Shown here piece by piece: positions 22,566-34,320 of a DNA stretch of 64,000 bases (within the stretch, counting starts at the first letter, position 1; each line of letters begins with the position of its first letter). Both the position numbers and the translations under genes were made by a program. Location: positions 4,269 to 68,268 of the forward strand of contig SZWC01008586.1 of assembly GCA_023375785.1 (NCBI GenBank). Direction: 5' to 3'. The DNA comes from Penium margaritaceum. Taxonomy: Eukaryota > Streptophyta > Zygnematophyceae > Desmidiales > Peniaceae. A model generated the notes under the pieces. It was not told the DNA's origin and ran no database searches. It saw only the letters and a list, made by a program, of their open reading frames with translations.

Positions 22566-22899
22566 CCCTGTTGGCCCGCGTTACTCACGTGGCCCAGGCG
22601 GCAGCCTCCGACCCAGGCCGTCAGTGAGCGCGTAGACCGCTGCACTGTGCCCCGTGGTGCCTCGACCCCTGTGGCTCGTCGCATCTCTTCCACTCCTACG
22701 GTCGTGTGTGGGGACCGTGGCACCAAGGCCCTCGGCCTGACCACTTCGACCCTCATTGTAGACCTTCACCCGGGTTTCGCACTGGGCTACGCTATGCTCC
22801 ATCACGAGCATCGGCATGCGGTCATGGCAGCACTCGCGCGCATCCCACCTGGAGCTCAAGATGCACACGCTCTCTTAGTCTGCTCCACAGCACGCCCGG

Positions 22900-24458
22900 A
22901 GGACCCAACCATCCTACGCGATGCTCGAGCCTTGCCTGAGGCCGCACACTGGGATGCTGCTTGTGCCGACGAGGTTGCTGCTATCCGGCAACACCATGTG
23001 TATGACCTCGTCGATCTCCCTCCAAGTCGGAAAGCCATCGGTGCCAAGTGGGTCTTTCGGCGCAAATGGAAACCCGACGGGTCCTTGGAAAAGTACAAGG
23101 CTCGCCTCACAGCCAAAGGGTTTGCTCAGGTTCCTAGGATTGATTACGACCAGATCTTTGCCCCAGTTGGCCGGTTCTCCACTAGCCGGGCGCTCTTCAG
23201 CCTGGTTGCCTAGCATGGATGGGAGTTACATCAGATGGACGTGAGTAACGCTTTCCTCCATGGCTCACTGGAGAGTGAGGAGCTCTACATGGTGCAACCC
23301 CGAAGCTTCGACGACGGTACTAGGAGAGTATGGCGGCTGCGGAAGGCCCTCTATGGCCTGAAGCAGTCTCCTCGGTGCTGGAACCAGGAGATCAGCAGCA
23401 CGCTCCTCCTTGGCGGCCTCCAGCGTAGCATCGTTGACCCCGCATTGTTTGTCAGCCTGTGAGGCCATACCTTTGCCGCTGTTATGGTCTACGGCGATGA
23501 CCTCCTCATCGCGTTGTCTGACATGGCCACCATCTAGCGTGTCAAGGACCTGCTGCATGCCGCCTACCAAATGAAGGATCTCGGGTCTGCCTGAGTCTTC
23601 CTGGGCATGGAGCTCGAGCATGGTCACTCCCAGAGCATCCTGCACGTCCACCAGGATGCCTATGTGCAGACCCTGTCCACTCGCTTTGTCAAGGACCTGC
23701 CCCTCGTGCCAAGTGCATCTTCACCCATGTCACATGATGGTCAGGTGCATATGAAGAGTCCTGACCGGGCCGTTGTGGGGAAGCCAGTTGACGTGACCTC
23801 GTACGTGCGAGTCATCGGGTCACTGATGTTCTTAGCGACGACAACACACCCAGACATCGCGTTCGCCGTCAACCTCCTGGCTCAGTTTTCTCAGGAGTCG
23901 CATCACCTCTACTTTGAGGCCGCGATCCAAGTACTACGCTATGTCATCTCAACTCCTCGACGCGGTCTCATGTTCCGCCGCAAGTCGTCTTTCGTCGCGG
24001 TGGGCTACACCGATAGCGACTGGGTCGGCAGTCCGGACGGTAAGAGTCGCACAGGCTGGATCTTTCTGATTGGTGGCACGACTGTGTCCTGGCGTAGTGG
24101 AAAGTAGGGGTATATTGCACGTAGCAGTGCTGAGGCTGAGTACGTGGCCCTTGGCTCAGGTGTGTGTGAGAGTGTGTGATTGCATCGTCAGTTGTTTGAG
24201 CTGTGTCAGTCCATCGTATCCATCACGTTGTATTGTGACAATGAGAGTGCCATGGCCATCGTCGACAATGACGGCGTGCATCACACACGCACAAAGCACA
24301 TCAATGTTGAGTATCACTATGTGCGTTCTTTGTTGCATGACGACAGCATCATCATTATGTGGGTTGAGACAACACAATGGCCGGCTGACTTCTTGACCAA
24401 GGAACTGAAGCCGGACTCGTTCAAGAAGGCTATGAGTTCGGTTGGTGTGCATCCGTGA
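22900..24458 (+). pseudogene. copia-5 reverse transcriptase and RNase H
   Basis: RT blocks VYDLVDLPPSRKAIGAKWVF, KARLTAKGFAQVPRIDY, MDVSNAFLHGSLESEELYMV, YGLKQSPRCWNQE; then IAFAVNLLAQFS, GYTDSDWVGSPDGKSRTGW and SSAEAEYVALGSG-type RNase H blocks, ending DFLTKELKPDSF. Order and spacing are those of Ty1/copia. Broken in several places. Confidence 0.8.
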
Positions 24459-24565
24459 GTGGCTCTCTTTATCCCTGCCTGCATCTCTGTGTGCTTTAGG
24501 GGAGTCTGGCTGTTGACTGTGTTTCTACCCGTCCATGTGCACTACGCCTGTGAGTCATGGGGGAG

Positions 24566-25389
24566 TGTTGGTTTTGGCGTATCTCTCATTGTGCTCTGTT
24601 GTGTCCTTCCGACTTGTGTACATCGGCGTGCAGATGATTGACGACGAGACTGGACGCTGCTGGAGTGTCGTCTGGTGGAGCCGACACACGCTGAGGCCTA
24701 CTAGCGGTTCGCCGGAGCCTCCTCCCTCCGACGACGTGCTCAGCTCCATCGGTAGGCCTCCTCGGCGGTTGGGCCACCGGCGGTCACTGTCACTGCAGAT
24801 GTTGTCTGCATGCGTCTGCAGCATCATGCTCTGCCTAGGATCCATGTCTCATGTTGCGTGGCACTATTTGGCATCATGGACCATTATAGACACTGCCTGG
24901 GTTCGGGAAGCAATAACGCTTTGCTGATATTTTTCTAGCTGATTCTGACCGCACGACTGCGTTCGGAGCGTCGGTATTTTGGAATGGTCCAGTTTTCAGG
25001 CAAAACGGACGACGCCCGGGTTTTGGGCTGTCGGCTGTCTGGCAAGGCTCGTGGAGAAAACCCTGCCTGCCAGAAGATAGGTCTAGGACTATTTCTGATT
25101 GTCTGGTTAGCTGAGTAACAATTTCTACAAAGCTGGGGGGGGGAGCTAGAACTTGGATGGACCTCCTATTGTTGCTCATTCTTCATTCCTAATCAGTCAC
25201 TTTCAGTTTTGAGCTACTTTCTGGCGCTAACACTGGGGCGCTCATTCCTGAGTAACGAACCCAGAGCTTCCAGACTTAGACTCTAGAGCAGCAGACTGAG
25301 GGGGCAGCAACCTTAAGCAATGAGCGTGGAAGCCCGCACGCTGCATCGACAATGCTGCTGTCCCAACCTGGTGCATAGTTTTTCTTTCT
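24566..25389 (+). repeat. 3' LTR of copia-5
   Basis: 824 bp following the polypurine tract catgggggag (24556-24565). It aligns end to end with the 5' LTR. Confidence 0.88.
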
Positions 25390-26469
25390 ATGCGAGCAGC
25401 GTGCACAATGAGCAGTTCAGGAGGAAGAGGGGAGAGACCAGCAGCAGCAAAACATGAGGCAACTTATCTAGCAATGGACAAAAGAAGGGCTGCTCAATGA
25501 GGAAGTAGCTAAGTTTGGTGTTAGGGTGCACCACAAACGCCACAGTGGGTAAGGAGGTGGTGACTAGGCCAAGGGCGCGAAGACGAGGATCACCTGAGAC
25601 AACAGGACTAGAGTGAGATGGGAGTGCCTAGAGATGACGACCACGCGTGTAGGGCGAGATAGGAGACAAGGAAGAGACACGCAGTTGAGAGGCAGAGAGA
25701 GAAGAGGGCTCAAGCGCCACAGATGGTACAAGGGATGCATACATCACAGGAGGAGACGTAGATGGGTCAGAGCACAGAGGCGTGGTAGGAGGGCCAAAGA
25801 GAGGAGAGGAAGTAGAGATAGCAGAGGGTTGAGAGGGAGCAAGTGGCACGGGGGATGTAGAGGAGGCAGATGACTCAGAGGAGGCAGAGGACTCAGAGGA
25901 AGCAGAGGGATCAGAGGAGGTAGAGAGCTCAGAGGAGGCAGAGGGATCAAAGGAGGCAGAGGGCTCAGGGACAGTGTTGGAGGAGACGGGTAATGGATGC
26001 ACCGAGGGGAGAACAGAGGACCGAGAGGGAGTAGTGCCTCCCCTACCCCAAGGAGGCGGAGAGAGAGAACCAGTGGAGAAGCGAGGGATGTTGCGCTCAA
26101 ACAAGTGCTCAAAGAAGAGCGCATCACAAGATTCAATGACCCGACAATGCATTGGATCCCAGAAGTACCACGCTTTGGAGAAAGGAGACACGTCAAGGAA
26201 GACATACAGCCGACCACAGGGGGAGAGTTTCCTATCCTAGTAGTTAGCATGGAGCCAGACGGAGGCGAGGGACCCCGAAACACGGGGAAGACGGAGATCG
26301 GCACGATGGCCCATCTAGCGCTCAAAGGGGGTGAAACTGTGGGGAAGGCGACCGTGGGGGACGCGATTCCATATCCATGTCATGTATGACATGGCCTCAA
26401 AGGCGAACAAAGGAGACTGACCACAGGAGGAGAGAAGGGAGCGTACCCTATCAGTTAGAGTGCAGTTCC
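25390..26469 (-). mobile_element. copia-X, piece 2: integrase end and linker
   Basis: Minus-strand SPFSKAWYFWDPMHCRVIES block (the usual end of copia integrase, about 26090-26190) followed by a Ser/Pro-rich linker with short tandem repeats (about 25860-25990). It is bounded on the left by the copia-5 target duplication and on the right by the copia-6 one (GTTCC, 26465-26469). Fossil, several breaks over the whole of copia-X. Confidence 0.75.
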
Positions 26470-27196
26470 TGTTGGTTCTAGTGGGGGTGTGGAGGCACCC
26501 TCAAGGATGCCTAGCTCTTGCTGATGCGTGCTACCAAGGTTTGGGGCAACCAATGGACACCAATGGTGAAGAGTGTGGAGCACAAGGATCACGGATGTGA
26601 GTGGGCAGAACACGTCGCATTCAGTAGAACCGAATCGAAACACGTTTTTGTTACTTAGCATAGTGAGATTACATCACATCCTTATAGCCTGTGATCTAAG
26701 CTTTCCAACGTATCTAAGCACGCACAAAATAGAGCAATAGAGCCCCTGCTACGGCCGTCGAAGTAACCCTTGGTGGAGCCGTCCTCATTGCCTTACACGC
26801 TAGGCAACGGGAGGCGCTTCGATGATGACCCGTCGAAGCGCCTTTCCTCGCCCAGAATTCAAGGAGAAGTTCACCCTGGTGAAGGAGAGTCTTCTGGTTA
26901 CTTCCTTTATGGCCCTGGTGTATTTGGGGGTCGTTGGAGATGAACTCAGATCACTGGTGGTGGATTATCCCGCCACCCATGGCGGGTACCGGATTCCACC
27001 CCCCCAACACCCGAATTTTGGGCTAGGCTAACTTTCTGAATACTCACTCAAATCGAGCGATTCAAAGCTCGATCCTGCATAGAAAAATCCAAAGAATCCA
27101 AATCTCAAGTCAGATCAGGTGTTAGACCACTTCTTAGTGGTCAAACCAGGAAGTACACTCAACGGCACTCATGGCAAGGGGCACACCATGTCAACA
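26470..27196 (-). repeat. 3' LTR of copia-6
   Basis: 727 bp, TGTTGG...CAACA ends, next to the GTTCC target repeat. It matches 31679-32404 end to end. Confidence 0.9.
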
Positions 27197-27249
27197 ATCT
27201 CCCCCTTGCACCGCAGCCTTGATGCCCTGTCCTTGGAACATGTAGCATT

Positions 27250-29048
27250 TTAAACTTCACAGCGCAGACCGAGCTCGATGCAGCTTGCGTCGTGCCTGTC
27301 CTTGGGCTGTGCCTTGGTCATGGCATCGACGAGCATGCGCTTAGTGCCACAATGCACAATAGCCGCATCTCCCTTCGCCACCAAGTCCCACACGTAGTGA
27401 TGACGGATCTCGATGTGCTTGGTCCTCCTGTGCAGTACCGGGTTCTGGTTCAGACTGATGGCACTCATGTTGTCCACATTGAGTACCGTTGGCTTCCTTT
27501 GCGGCACGCCGATCTCCTTTAGCAGCCGCCGCAGCCACACCGCCTCCTTTGCGGCTTCCGCGAGCGCGATGTACTCCGCTTCGGTGCTGGACAGTGCCAC
27601 GTAGTCCTGCTTCCTGCTTGCCCATAAAACTGCTGCACCACGAAGCACAAACACGTACCCCGACGTTGATTTTCTGTCATCCACATCACCAGCCCAGTCG
27701 GCATCGGAGTAGCCGACCAACTCGAGGGAGTCGTCACGTGGTCCCCCTCCAAACACGAGCCGCGACTGTTTTGTCGCCTTGAGATAGCGGAGGATCCGCT
27801 TCACCGCTTGCCAATGCAGTGGCCCAGGGTCAGCAACGTAGCGGCTCACTTGACCCTCCGCAAAGGCCAGGTCGGGCTGCGTCGCCACCATGGCGTACAT
27901 GATGCTCCCCACTGCGGACTGGTATGGCACACCTGCCATCTCCTCCTTCTCCTCATCCGTGCTCGGGCCCATGCTCGATCTCAGCTCACACGTGGTGGTC
28001 ATGGGTGTGCCGATGGGGTTGCACTCCTCCATGTTGTAGCGGTGGAGAACCTCTTGCACATGCTTTGCCTACCCCATCTCGAGCGTGCATGCCTTGCGGT
28101 CCCTCTTGATGGCGATGCCGAGGTAGTACTCGAGCTCGCCCATGTCGGTCATTTTGAACCGACCGTCCAGCTGCCGCTTCAGGTTCACCAACTCCTCCAT
28201 GTCCGACGACACGAGGATGAGATCATCCACGTAGAGTGCCACGATCTGGTGCAACCCCGGCTGCTTCCGCACGTACACGCTGTGATCCGCCTCGNNNNNN
28301 NNNNNNNNNNNNNNNNNNNNNNNNNNNNNNNNNNNNNNNNNNNNNNNNNNNNNNNNNNNNNNNNNNNNNNNNNNNNNNNNNNNNNNNCCAGCTGCCGCTT
28401 CAGGTTCACCAACTCCTCCATGTCCGACGACACGAGGATGAGATCATCCACGTAGAGTGCCACGATCTGGTGCAACCCCGGCTGCTTCCGCACGTACACG
28501 CTGTGATCCGCCTCGTAGCGCTTGAAGCCAAGCTCGGCCATGAAGCCGTCCATTTTCAGGTACCACATGAGTCGCGCTTGCTTTAGCCCGTAGAGCACCT
28601 TGCAAAGCCGGCACACCTTCCCCGGCGGCGCGTCCACCCCCTTCGGCACCTCCATGTAGACCTCCTTGTCCAGGTCGCAGTTGAGGAACGCAGTTTTCAC
28701 GTCCATTTGGTGGACTTCGTAGTCACGCACCGCCGCCACCGAGAGGATGGAGTGAATGGAGGCGAACTTTGCCACCGACGCGAAGGTTTCATCATAGTGT
28801 TCACTCTTTCGCTGGGCGTACCCCTTCGCGACCAGCCGGGCCTTGTACTGCTCCACCTTCCCCTCCTTGGTGAGCTTCTTCTTGAAGATCCACTTGGAGC
28901 CGATGATTTTTGCGCCCTCCGGCCTGTCAATCAGCTGCCAAGTGCAATTCTCTTCATGGGAGGCGAGCTCAGATTTTATAGCTCCCTCCCACTCAGCCCC
29001 ATCCTTCTGCTGCAATGCCTCCTTGACGGTCTCGGGCTCCTCTTGCAC
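27250..29048 (-). pseudogene. copia-6 reverse transcriptase and RNase H
   Basis: RT blocks IIGSKWIFKKKLTKEGKVEQ, YKARLVAKGYAQRKSEHYDE, HQMDVKTAFLNCDLDKEVYM, YGLKQARLMWY and the YVDDLILVSSD active site; RNase H blocks GYSDADWAGDVDDRKSTSGY, SSTEAEYIALAEAAKEAVWL, RTKHIEIRHHYV. The sequence is distinct from the other copia elements in the window and closer to the classic plant/animal copia type. An assembly gap (28295-28387) interrupts it. Confidence 0.8.
28167..28515. other. assembly gap with duplicated flanks
   Basis: A run of 93 N (28295-28387). The 128 bp to its left (28167-28294) are identical to the 128 bp to its right (28388-28515). The likely cause is two contig ends that overlap but were not merged. 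Confidence 0.85.
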
Positions 29049-29317
29049 AAAGAATGCTCGAGCGAGCCCAGTCCAGATGCCCTTTGCGGCATCGTACCTC
29101 TTTGCCGTCCTCCTTGCGCGTCCGCTTCTCCGGGGCTGCTGCTGTTGAGGCTGCTACTACCGCTGCGTTGCTGCTGCTGCTGCTGCCCCCTCGTGGTGCC
29201 ACTCGCTCCGCTGGCCTGCTCCCCCTCTCTCAGGGACCGTGGAGATGCGGGCTCACTCCCCACCTCTTCGTTCAGCTCCACTGCTGCCGGCGCTTCGAAC
29301 TCATTGTCTGACTTGGT

Positions 29318-31661
29318 TCAATGCAAATCAGCTGCTCCCACATTGCCCAGATGGTTTTCGCCGGCTGGAGCCGATGGGACGTCACCCTCTTTTGCGTCCT
29401 CCGGCGTCTCCCCCTCAAGGAGTGGCAGCCACTCCCCACGCTTGGAGAGACCCGCGTCTTTGTCCGTCCAACGGCTGGCCTCATTGAACGTGACGTCGTG
29501 ACTCTTCACGATCTGCTGCCTCCGCGGGTCGAAGAGCCGATACGCCTTGCTCCCGCTCTCGTACCCGACAAAGATGCACCGGCGAGTCCGTGGGTCCAGC
29601 TTGCCCCGCCCCTCCCGTGCCTGCACAACAGCATATACAACACAACCAAATGTGCGGAGGTGTGCCACAGTTGGCTTCCTCCCGCTCCACACTTCTTGTG
29701 GCGTCTTCCACACCTTGGACTCCGCGTATTTTAGCGGCTTTGTCGGCGTCAGGCTCATGATGTACGCCGCTGTCCGTACCGCCTCACCCCAGTACCGCTG
29801 CGCGAGGCCGGCATCACTCAACATGGACCGGACCATGTTGAGGATGGTGCGGTTCGCCCTCTCGGTGACGCCGTTCTGCTGCGGAGAATGTGGCGTAGTT
29901 TTCTGCCACGTGATCCCCTTGCTCTTCATCCATGCCGAGCAACCCTCGTACTAACCGCCGTTGTCGCTCCGGAATGCCTTTGCCTTCAACTCCGTTTGGT
30001 GCTCCACAGCCGCCACAAACTCCTGCATACACGACAAGACATCGCTCTTCCTCTTGATGATGTAGAGGTGGAGCTTGCGGCTGTGGTCATCGATGAAGGT
30101 GACGAAGTAGCGCGCCCCACCAATGGAGGGCTCGAACGGTCCACACACATCGGTGTGCACTACCTCCAACTTTGCCGATGCACGCGTCCCCTTTCCTTCA
30201 AAACGACTGCCGTGTCGCTTTGCCGACCACGCACGGCTCGCACACGGCGTCCTTGGCTGCATCAAGGCTCTTGACCTCAAGACCCCGCACCACTTCCTTC
30301 TTTTCCATGCCCCTCACTGTTGAGGGAGCGATGTCGCACAACCGGCGATGCCACAGGTCCAGGTCCCCTTCATCCTTCGTCACGAGGTTGGCGGCGTTGG
30401 TCCTCACCGCATCGGCAAGAACCTTGGTACGGAAAAGGTACAGGTCCTCCTCCCTCTTGCCACGTACAATCAACTCGCCGTCCCCCTCCTTCCGGATGAT
30501 GGCCTCTTTCTTGTTGAAGAGTACCTCGAGCCCCTTGTCGGTAAGGCGGCTCACTGACAGCAGGTTTGACTCAAAGTTGGGCATGTAGAGTACGTCGTAG
30601 ATGGTGCATGGAATGACTTTCCCGTTCATTACCGACTCGATGCGTACATTGCCTTCGCCCACGGCCAACTCCGCTTTGCCGTTGGCCACTGTCATGCGCC
30701 GCTCGGTGGCGCCGTAGGTGACGAACGCCGTCCAGTTGCATTGTGTGTGGCGGCCTGATCCGGAGTCGATCACAGTAACTTCCGGATCTGTCAAGTCGGT
30801 AGACTCCCTGGCCATCATGGCTTGGGTTGCCTTCTTCCCGCCCTTCCTGGGCTGGTCCGACTTCTTGTTGGGGCAGTCGCGTGCGTAGTGGCCGTGTTTG
30901 CCACAGTTGTAGCACTCCTCCTTCTTGTTACCTTTCTTGGTGCCCTGATTTGAACCCTTCCCCTTCTTGTCTCCCCCTCCACCTTTAGGACGGATGGCAT
31001 AGGCGGAACACGATGTTGCCCCACTCTCTCTCCCACCTTGCCGCATCCATTCGTTGCGGACGTACTCAGCCACCTTGGGGTACTTCAGCTCATCGGCGGA
31101 CCAGCCACCAACGACGGCGATCATGGGATTCCAACTGTCCGGCAAGGCCAGGAGGAGGATCATGGCTTGCAGCTGAGGGTCGACCTTCCATCCGGTGGCT
31201 ACGCACTCGGCAGTGAGGGACTCAATCTGCTGCAGGATCTCCATGATGTCGTCGCCTTCGTTGGCTCGGAGGGTGACGAGCCTCTTGAAGACAAAGAGCT
31301 GGTTAGCAAGGTTGGTAGACTGGTAGATGGTGCAGAGCTTCTTCCAGGCCTCCGCGGCCTCCGTGCATCCTTGAATGAGGGAGCGCTGCGTCGGAGCAAG
31401 TGCATACACCAACAAAGAAAGCGCCTTCTTGTTGCACTTCTTGTACGCTTCCACTTCCTCTGGCGTCGCAGTATCCGGAGGGGCAGTTTCTTCACCCTTG
31501 ACCAGCTCAAGCAGGCCCTTGTCATCGAGGAAAACCTCAAACTCCCACCTCCACAGGTCGAAGCCAAGCCCGTCGAACTTCGCCGATGCTCTCTTGCTCG
31601 GTCGGTGCCATGGCGCGCGGCGGTAGCGTGAACGTTGTAGAGCTAGGGTCCTTCTAGGCAC
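29318..31661 (-). pseudogene. copia-6 gag, protease and integrase
   Basis: Gag with a UBN2-type core (SLIQGCTEAAEAWKKLCTIY, LFVFKRLVTLRANEGDDIME), zinc knuckle CYNCGKHGHYARDC (about 30880-30920), protease VIDSGSGRHTQC, integrase zinc region LDLWHRRLCDIAPSTV and CEPCVVGKATR, core VHTDVCGPFEPSIGGARYFV, and PHSPQQNGVTERANRT. The first 487 codons (30198-31661) are one open frame. The region is otherwise broken. Confidence 0.85.
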
Positions 31662-31676
31662 GTGGGCCCATAACCC
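31662..31676 (-). promoter_or_regulatory. primer-binding site of copia-6, half-tRNA type
   Basis: On the + strand GTGGGCCCATAACCC, which equals the anticodon stem-loop part of initiator-Met tRNA (anticodon CAT inside GGGCCCATAACCC). It lies two bases inside the LTR. Drosophila copia is known to use a cleaved 5' half of this tRNA and has a site of the same kind. The other elements here use the tRNA 3' end. Confidence 0.8.
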
Positions 31677-31678
31677 TT

Positions 31679-32404
31679 TGTTGGCTCTGGTGGGGGTGTG
31701 GAGGCACCCTCAAGGATGCCTAGCTCTTGCTGATGCACGCTACCAAGGTTTGGGGCAGCCAATGGACACCAATGGTGAAGAGTGTGGAGCACAAGGATCA
31801 CGGATGTGAGTGGGCAGAACACGTCGCATTCAGTAGAACTGAATCAAAACACATCTTTGTTACTTAGCATAGTGAGATTACATCAGATCTTATAGCCTGT
31901 GATCTAAGATTTCCAACGCATCCAAGAACACCCAAAACGGAGCAGTAGAGCCCCTGCTACGGCCGTCGAAGTAACCCTTGGTGGAGCCGCCCACCTTGCC
32001 TTACACGCTAGGCAACGGGAGGCGCTTCGATGATGACCCGTCGAAGCGCCTTTCCTCGCCCAGAAGTCAAGGAGAAGTTCACCCTCGTCAAGGAGAGTCT
32101 TCTGGTTTCTTCCTTTATGACCCTGGTACATTTGGGGGTCGTTGGAGACGAACTCCGATCACTGGTGGTGGATTATCCCGCCACCCATGGCGGGTACCAG
32201 ATTCCAGCCCCCAAACACCCGAATTTTGGGCTAGGCTAACTTTCTGAATACTCACTCAAATTGAGCGATTCAAAGCTCGATCCTGCATAGAAAAATCCAA
32301 ATAATCCAAATCTAAAGTCAGATCAGGTTTTCTACCACTTCTTAGTAGTCAAACCAGGGAGTACACTCAACGGCACTCATGGCAAGGGGCACACCATGTC
32401 AACA
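31679..32404 (-). repeat. 5' LTR of copia-6
   Basis: 726 bp, TGTTGG...CAACA on the + strand, with target repeat GTTCC at 32405-32409. Confidence 0.9.
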
Positions 32405-34320
32405 GTTCCATCGTTCAGACACGCCATTTTTTTGGGGCGTGTAGGGGGCAGTGGGCTCAAGACAAACACCACGAGAGGCAAGAAAGTAAGGAGTGGGACC
32501 AAAAAACTCACCACCCCGGTCGTTACAAAAGACGTGCAAGGGACGAAGGCCAACAAGTATAGCGTGAGGGAGCAATGTCTCAAGAACGTCAGTGACACCA
32601 CTCTTGTGGCGAAGGGCAAAGATCCAATGGTAGCACAAATAATCATCAGTTAAGCAAAGGACGTAACAACCAATGCTACCAAGGAAGTCATGAGACAGAG
32701 GACCCATAACATTAGCATGCACAAGGTCAAGGGGATGGGAGGTGGTGGACTCAACCGTTGTAAACAGGGAACATGGATTTTCCACTGGCGCAGTCGAGGC
32801 ATGCAGAGGAGCACGGGGGTGAAAATGTGGCAGGGTTAAGGCCGATAGTACGGCGGAGGCACAGGAGACGCTGAATGATGGCAGCGTGAATGTCACAAAG
32901 GCGGCGGTGCATGAGGTCCACATGAGCTGAGGGCAAGGAGGGTACGACATGAACAAGAGTAGAGGTAACGGAAGACGGAGGTAACGGCAGAGGGACACAG
33001 AATAGGCGATTACAACGCACACCACAAAGAACAACACGGCTAGATGAGCGAAGGTCGACGGTGCCAATGTCATGGCTGGACGAGAAGTCCATGCCCTTGT
33101 CGTCAAGGGTGGTTACAGAGAGGAGACTGACCTCAAGATCAGGCACATACAACACATCTGGAAGGAATAGAGTTCCACTAGGGTCCACAAAACAGACAAC
33201 ACCAACACCTTGAGCCTACAGCAACTGGCCAGAACCAGTTTGCACAGAGCGTACGGAACCAACCGGACCGAGGGAGACAAACGACAAACGACAGGAGGTC
33301 ATGTGATGAGTGGCACCGGAATCGATGATCTAGAAGCCAGAAGGAACATATCTAGATGGAAAATGAAGCAGACAACAACTGTCCGCGGAAGAGAGTTGGG
33401 AGGCATACGACCAAGATGAGTGAGGAATGTGTGAGACTCCCAATCTTCTATCCACGAACGGTCATCAGGCAAGGCACCCTGCACACATCTCAAGAAGGCA
33501 CCACAAAGGGTCGCATCCGACTCACAGACAAAAACACAAGAACGGCCACTCACACTCTCACCTCCTTGAGAACGAAGCTTGAGAAGCTCCATAAGACGGC
33601 ACTCATGAGCATGCTCCTCGTCACGACGGTTAGAAGTACGGTCGGAGGAGCGCATGTCGGAGAAGGTGCCGTCATCCCTCGGCCAGGTGGGCATGAAGTA
33701 ATCAGCAGAGGGAGGACCATAGTAGGGAGGCCCGGAGAAAGGCGGCATCTAGCCCCGTGGGCTGGAGTAAAGTGCCAACTATTGGAGAGGTGTAAGAGTG
33801 GTGGTGAGAGCAGAGACAGAGGATGAGGAAGAATTGGGTGAAGCGGTCGTCACATCAGTTGTAGCAGAGGGAGAGGCAACACTAGTCCAGGCCCAGTGGG
33901 CCCGCATGGTAGATGCAAGACGAACGTCATCATGAGGTGCTGGACACTTTGGAGCAGAGTGACCAGGGGCCCCACAGTTCCAACATGTGACCTCTACAGG
34001 AGGCGTAGACCCAAAAGAGGATTTTCCACCGTGTCCATGGCCCTTGCCGCCACGGCCACCACCATGGCTAGCCCCGCCACCCTCGTCACGTGAGGCGGCT
34101 TGAGTGGCGAGAGCAGCTAAGGTGGAAGAAGAGGAGGGAGTGGAGGTAGTAGCTACAGAGGAGGAGGATGAGGCAGTTGTGAACGCAGCAAGGACTACTC
34201 GATGCAGACGCTTGTTCTACAAGTTGCTCCACCAGTCGGTGAGCCAAGCGGTCGTGAACTCATAGAGTGGTCTAATCCTTGGAGGTGAATTTACAGGGAC
34301 TAGGGCAAATGGATGTCCCA
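32405..34320 (-). mobile_element. copia-X, piece 3: integrase, protease and gag
   Basis: Minus-strand integrase (LVHANVMGPLSHDFLGSIGC, NDRGGEFFG, PQKNGVSERWNC) at about 32400-32760, integrase zinc region to about 33100, protease-side sequence ending at about 33330, and gag to about 34240 (a decayed nucleocapsid cluster near 33930-33990). Together with 25390-26469 and 15412-16524 it is one element split by two later insertions. The 5' end of gag and the 5' LTR are missing where copia-7 begins. Broken, probably ten or more breaks overall. Confidence 0.78.

Larger units (their letters stand above)
16525..25389 (+). mobile_element. copia-5: full-length Ty1/copia element inserted in copia-X
   Basis: A complete set of parts: 5' LTR (16525-17347), primer site (17348-17360), long leader (17361-about 19100), gag (about 19100-20600), protease and integrase (20653-about 22030), Pro/Ala-rich linker (22040-22640), reverse transcriptase (about 22900-23900), RNase H (about 23950-24458), polypurine tract (24557-24565) and 3' LTR (24566-25389). 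It is flanked by a 5-bp target duplication with one mismatch (GTGCG at 16520-16524, ATGCG at 25390-25394). It is broken, with well over ten breaks. The LTRs differ at roughly one position in eight or nine by eye, so it is the older of the two insertions in copia-X. Confidence 0.85.
26470..32404 (-). mobile_element. copia-6: full-length copia element with half-tRNA primer site
   Basis: Right to left: 5' LTR (31679-32404), primer site (31662-31676), gag with UBN2-like core and zinc knuckle, protease and start of integrase (30198-31661), integrase core (about 29318-30280), reverse transcriptase (about 28030-29050), RNase H (about 27250-28050), polypurine tract (27197-27209) and 3' LTR (26470-27196). 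The target duplication GTTCC lies at 26465-26469 and 32405-32409. It is broken, with perhaps three to five breaks plus an assembly gap at 28295-28387. The LTRs differ by roughly 5-6% by eye, so it is younger than copia-5. It sits in the integrase region of copia-X. Confidence 0.88.

Noticed and set aside
22202-22756. Arg-rich minus-strand ORF opposite the copia-5 linker
   Set aside because: It is a shadow of the 39-bp GC-rich repeat on the + strand.
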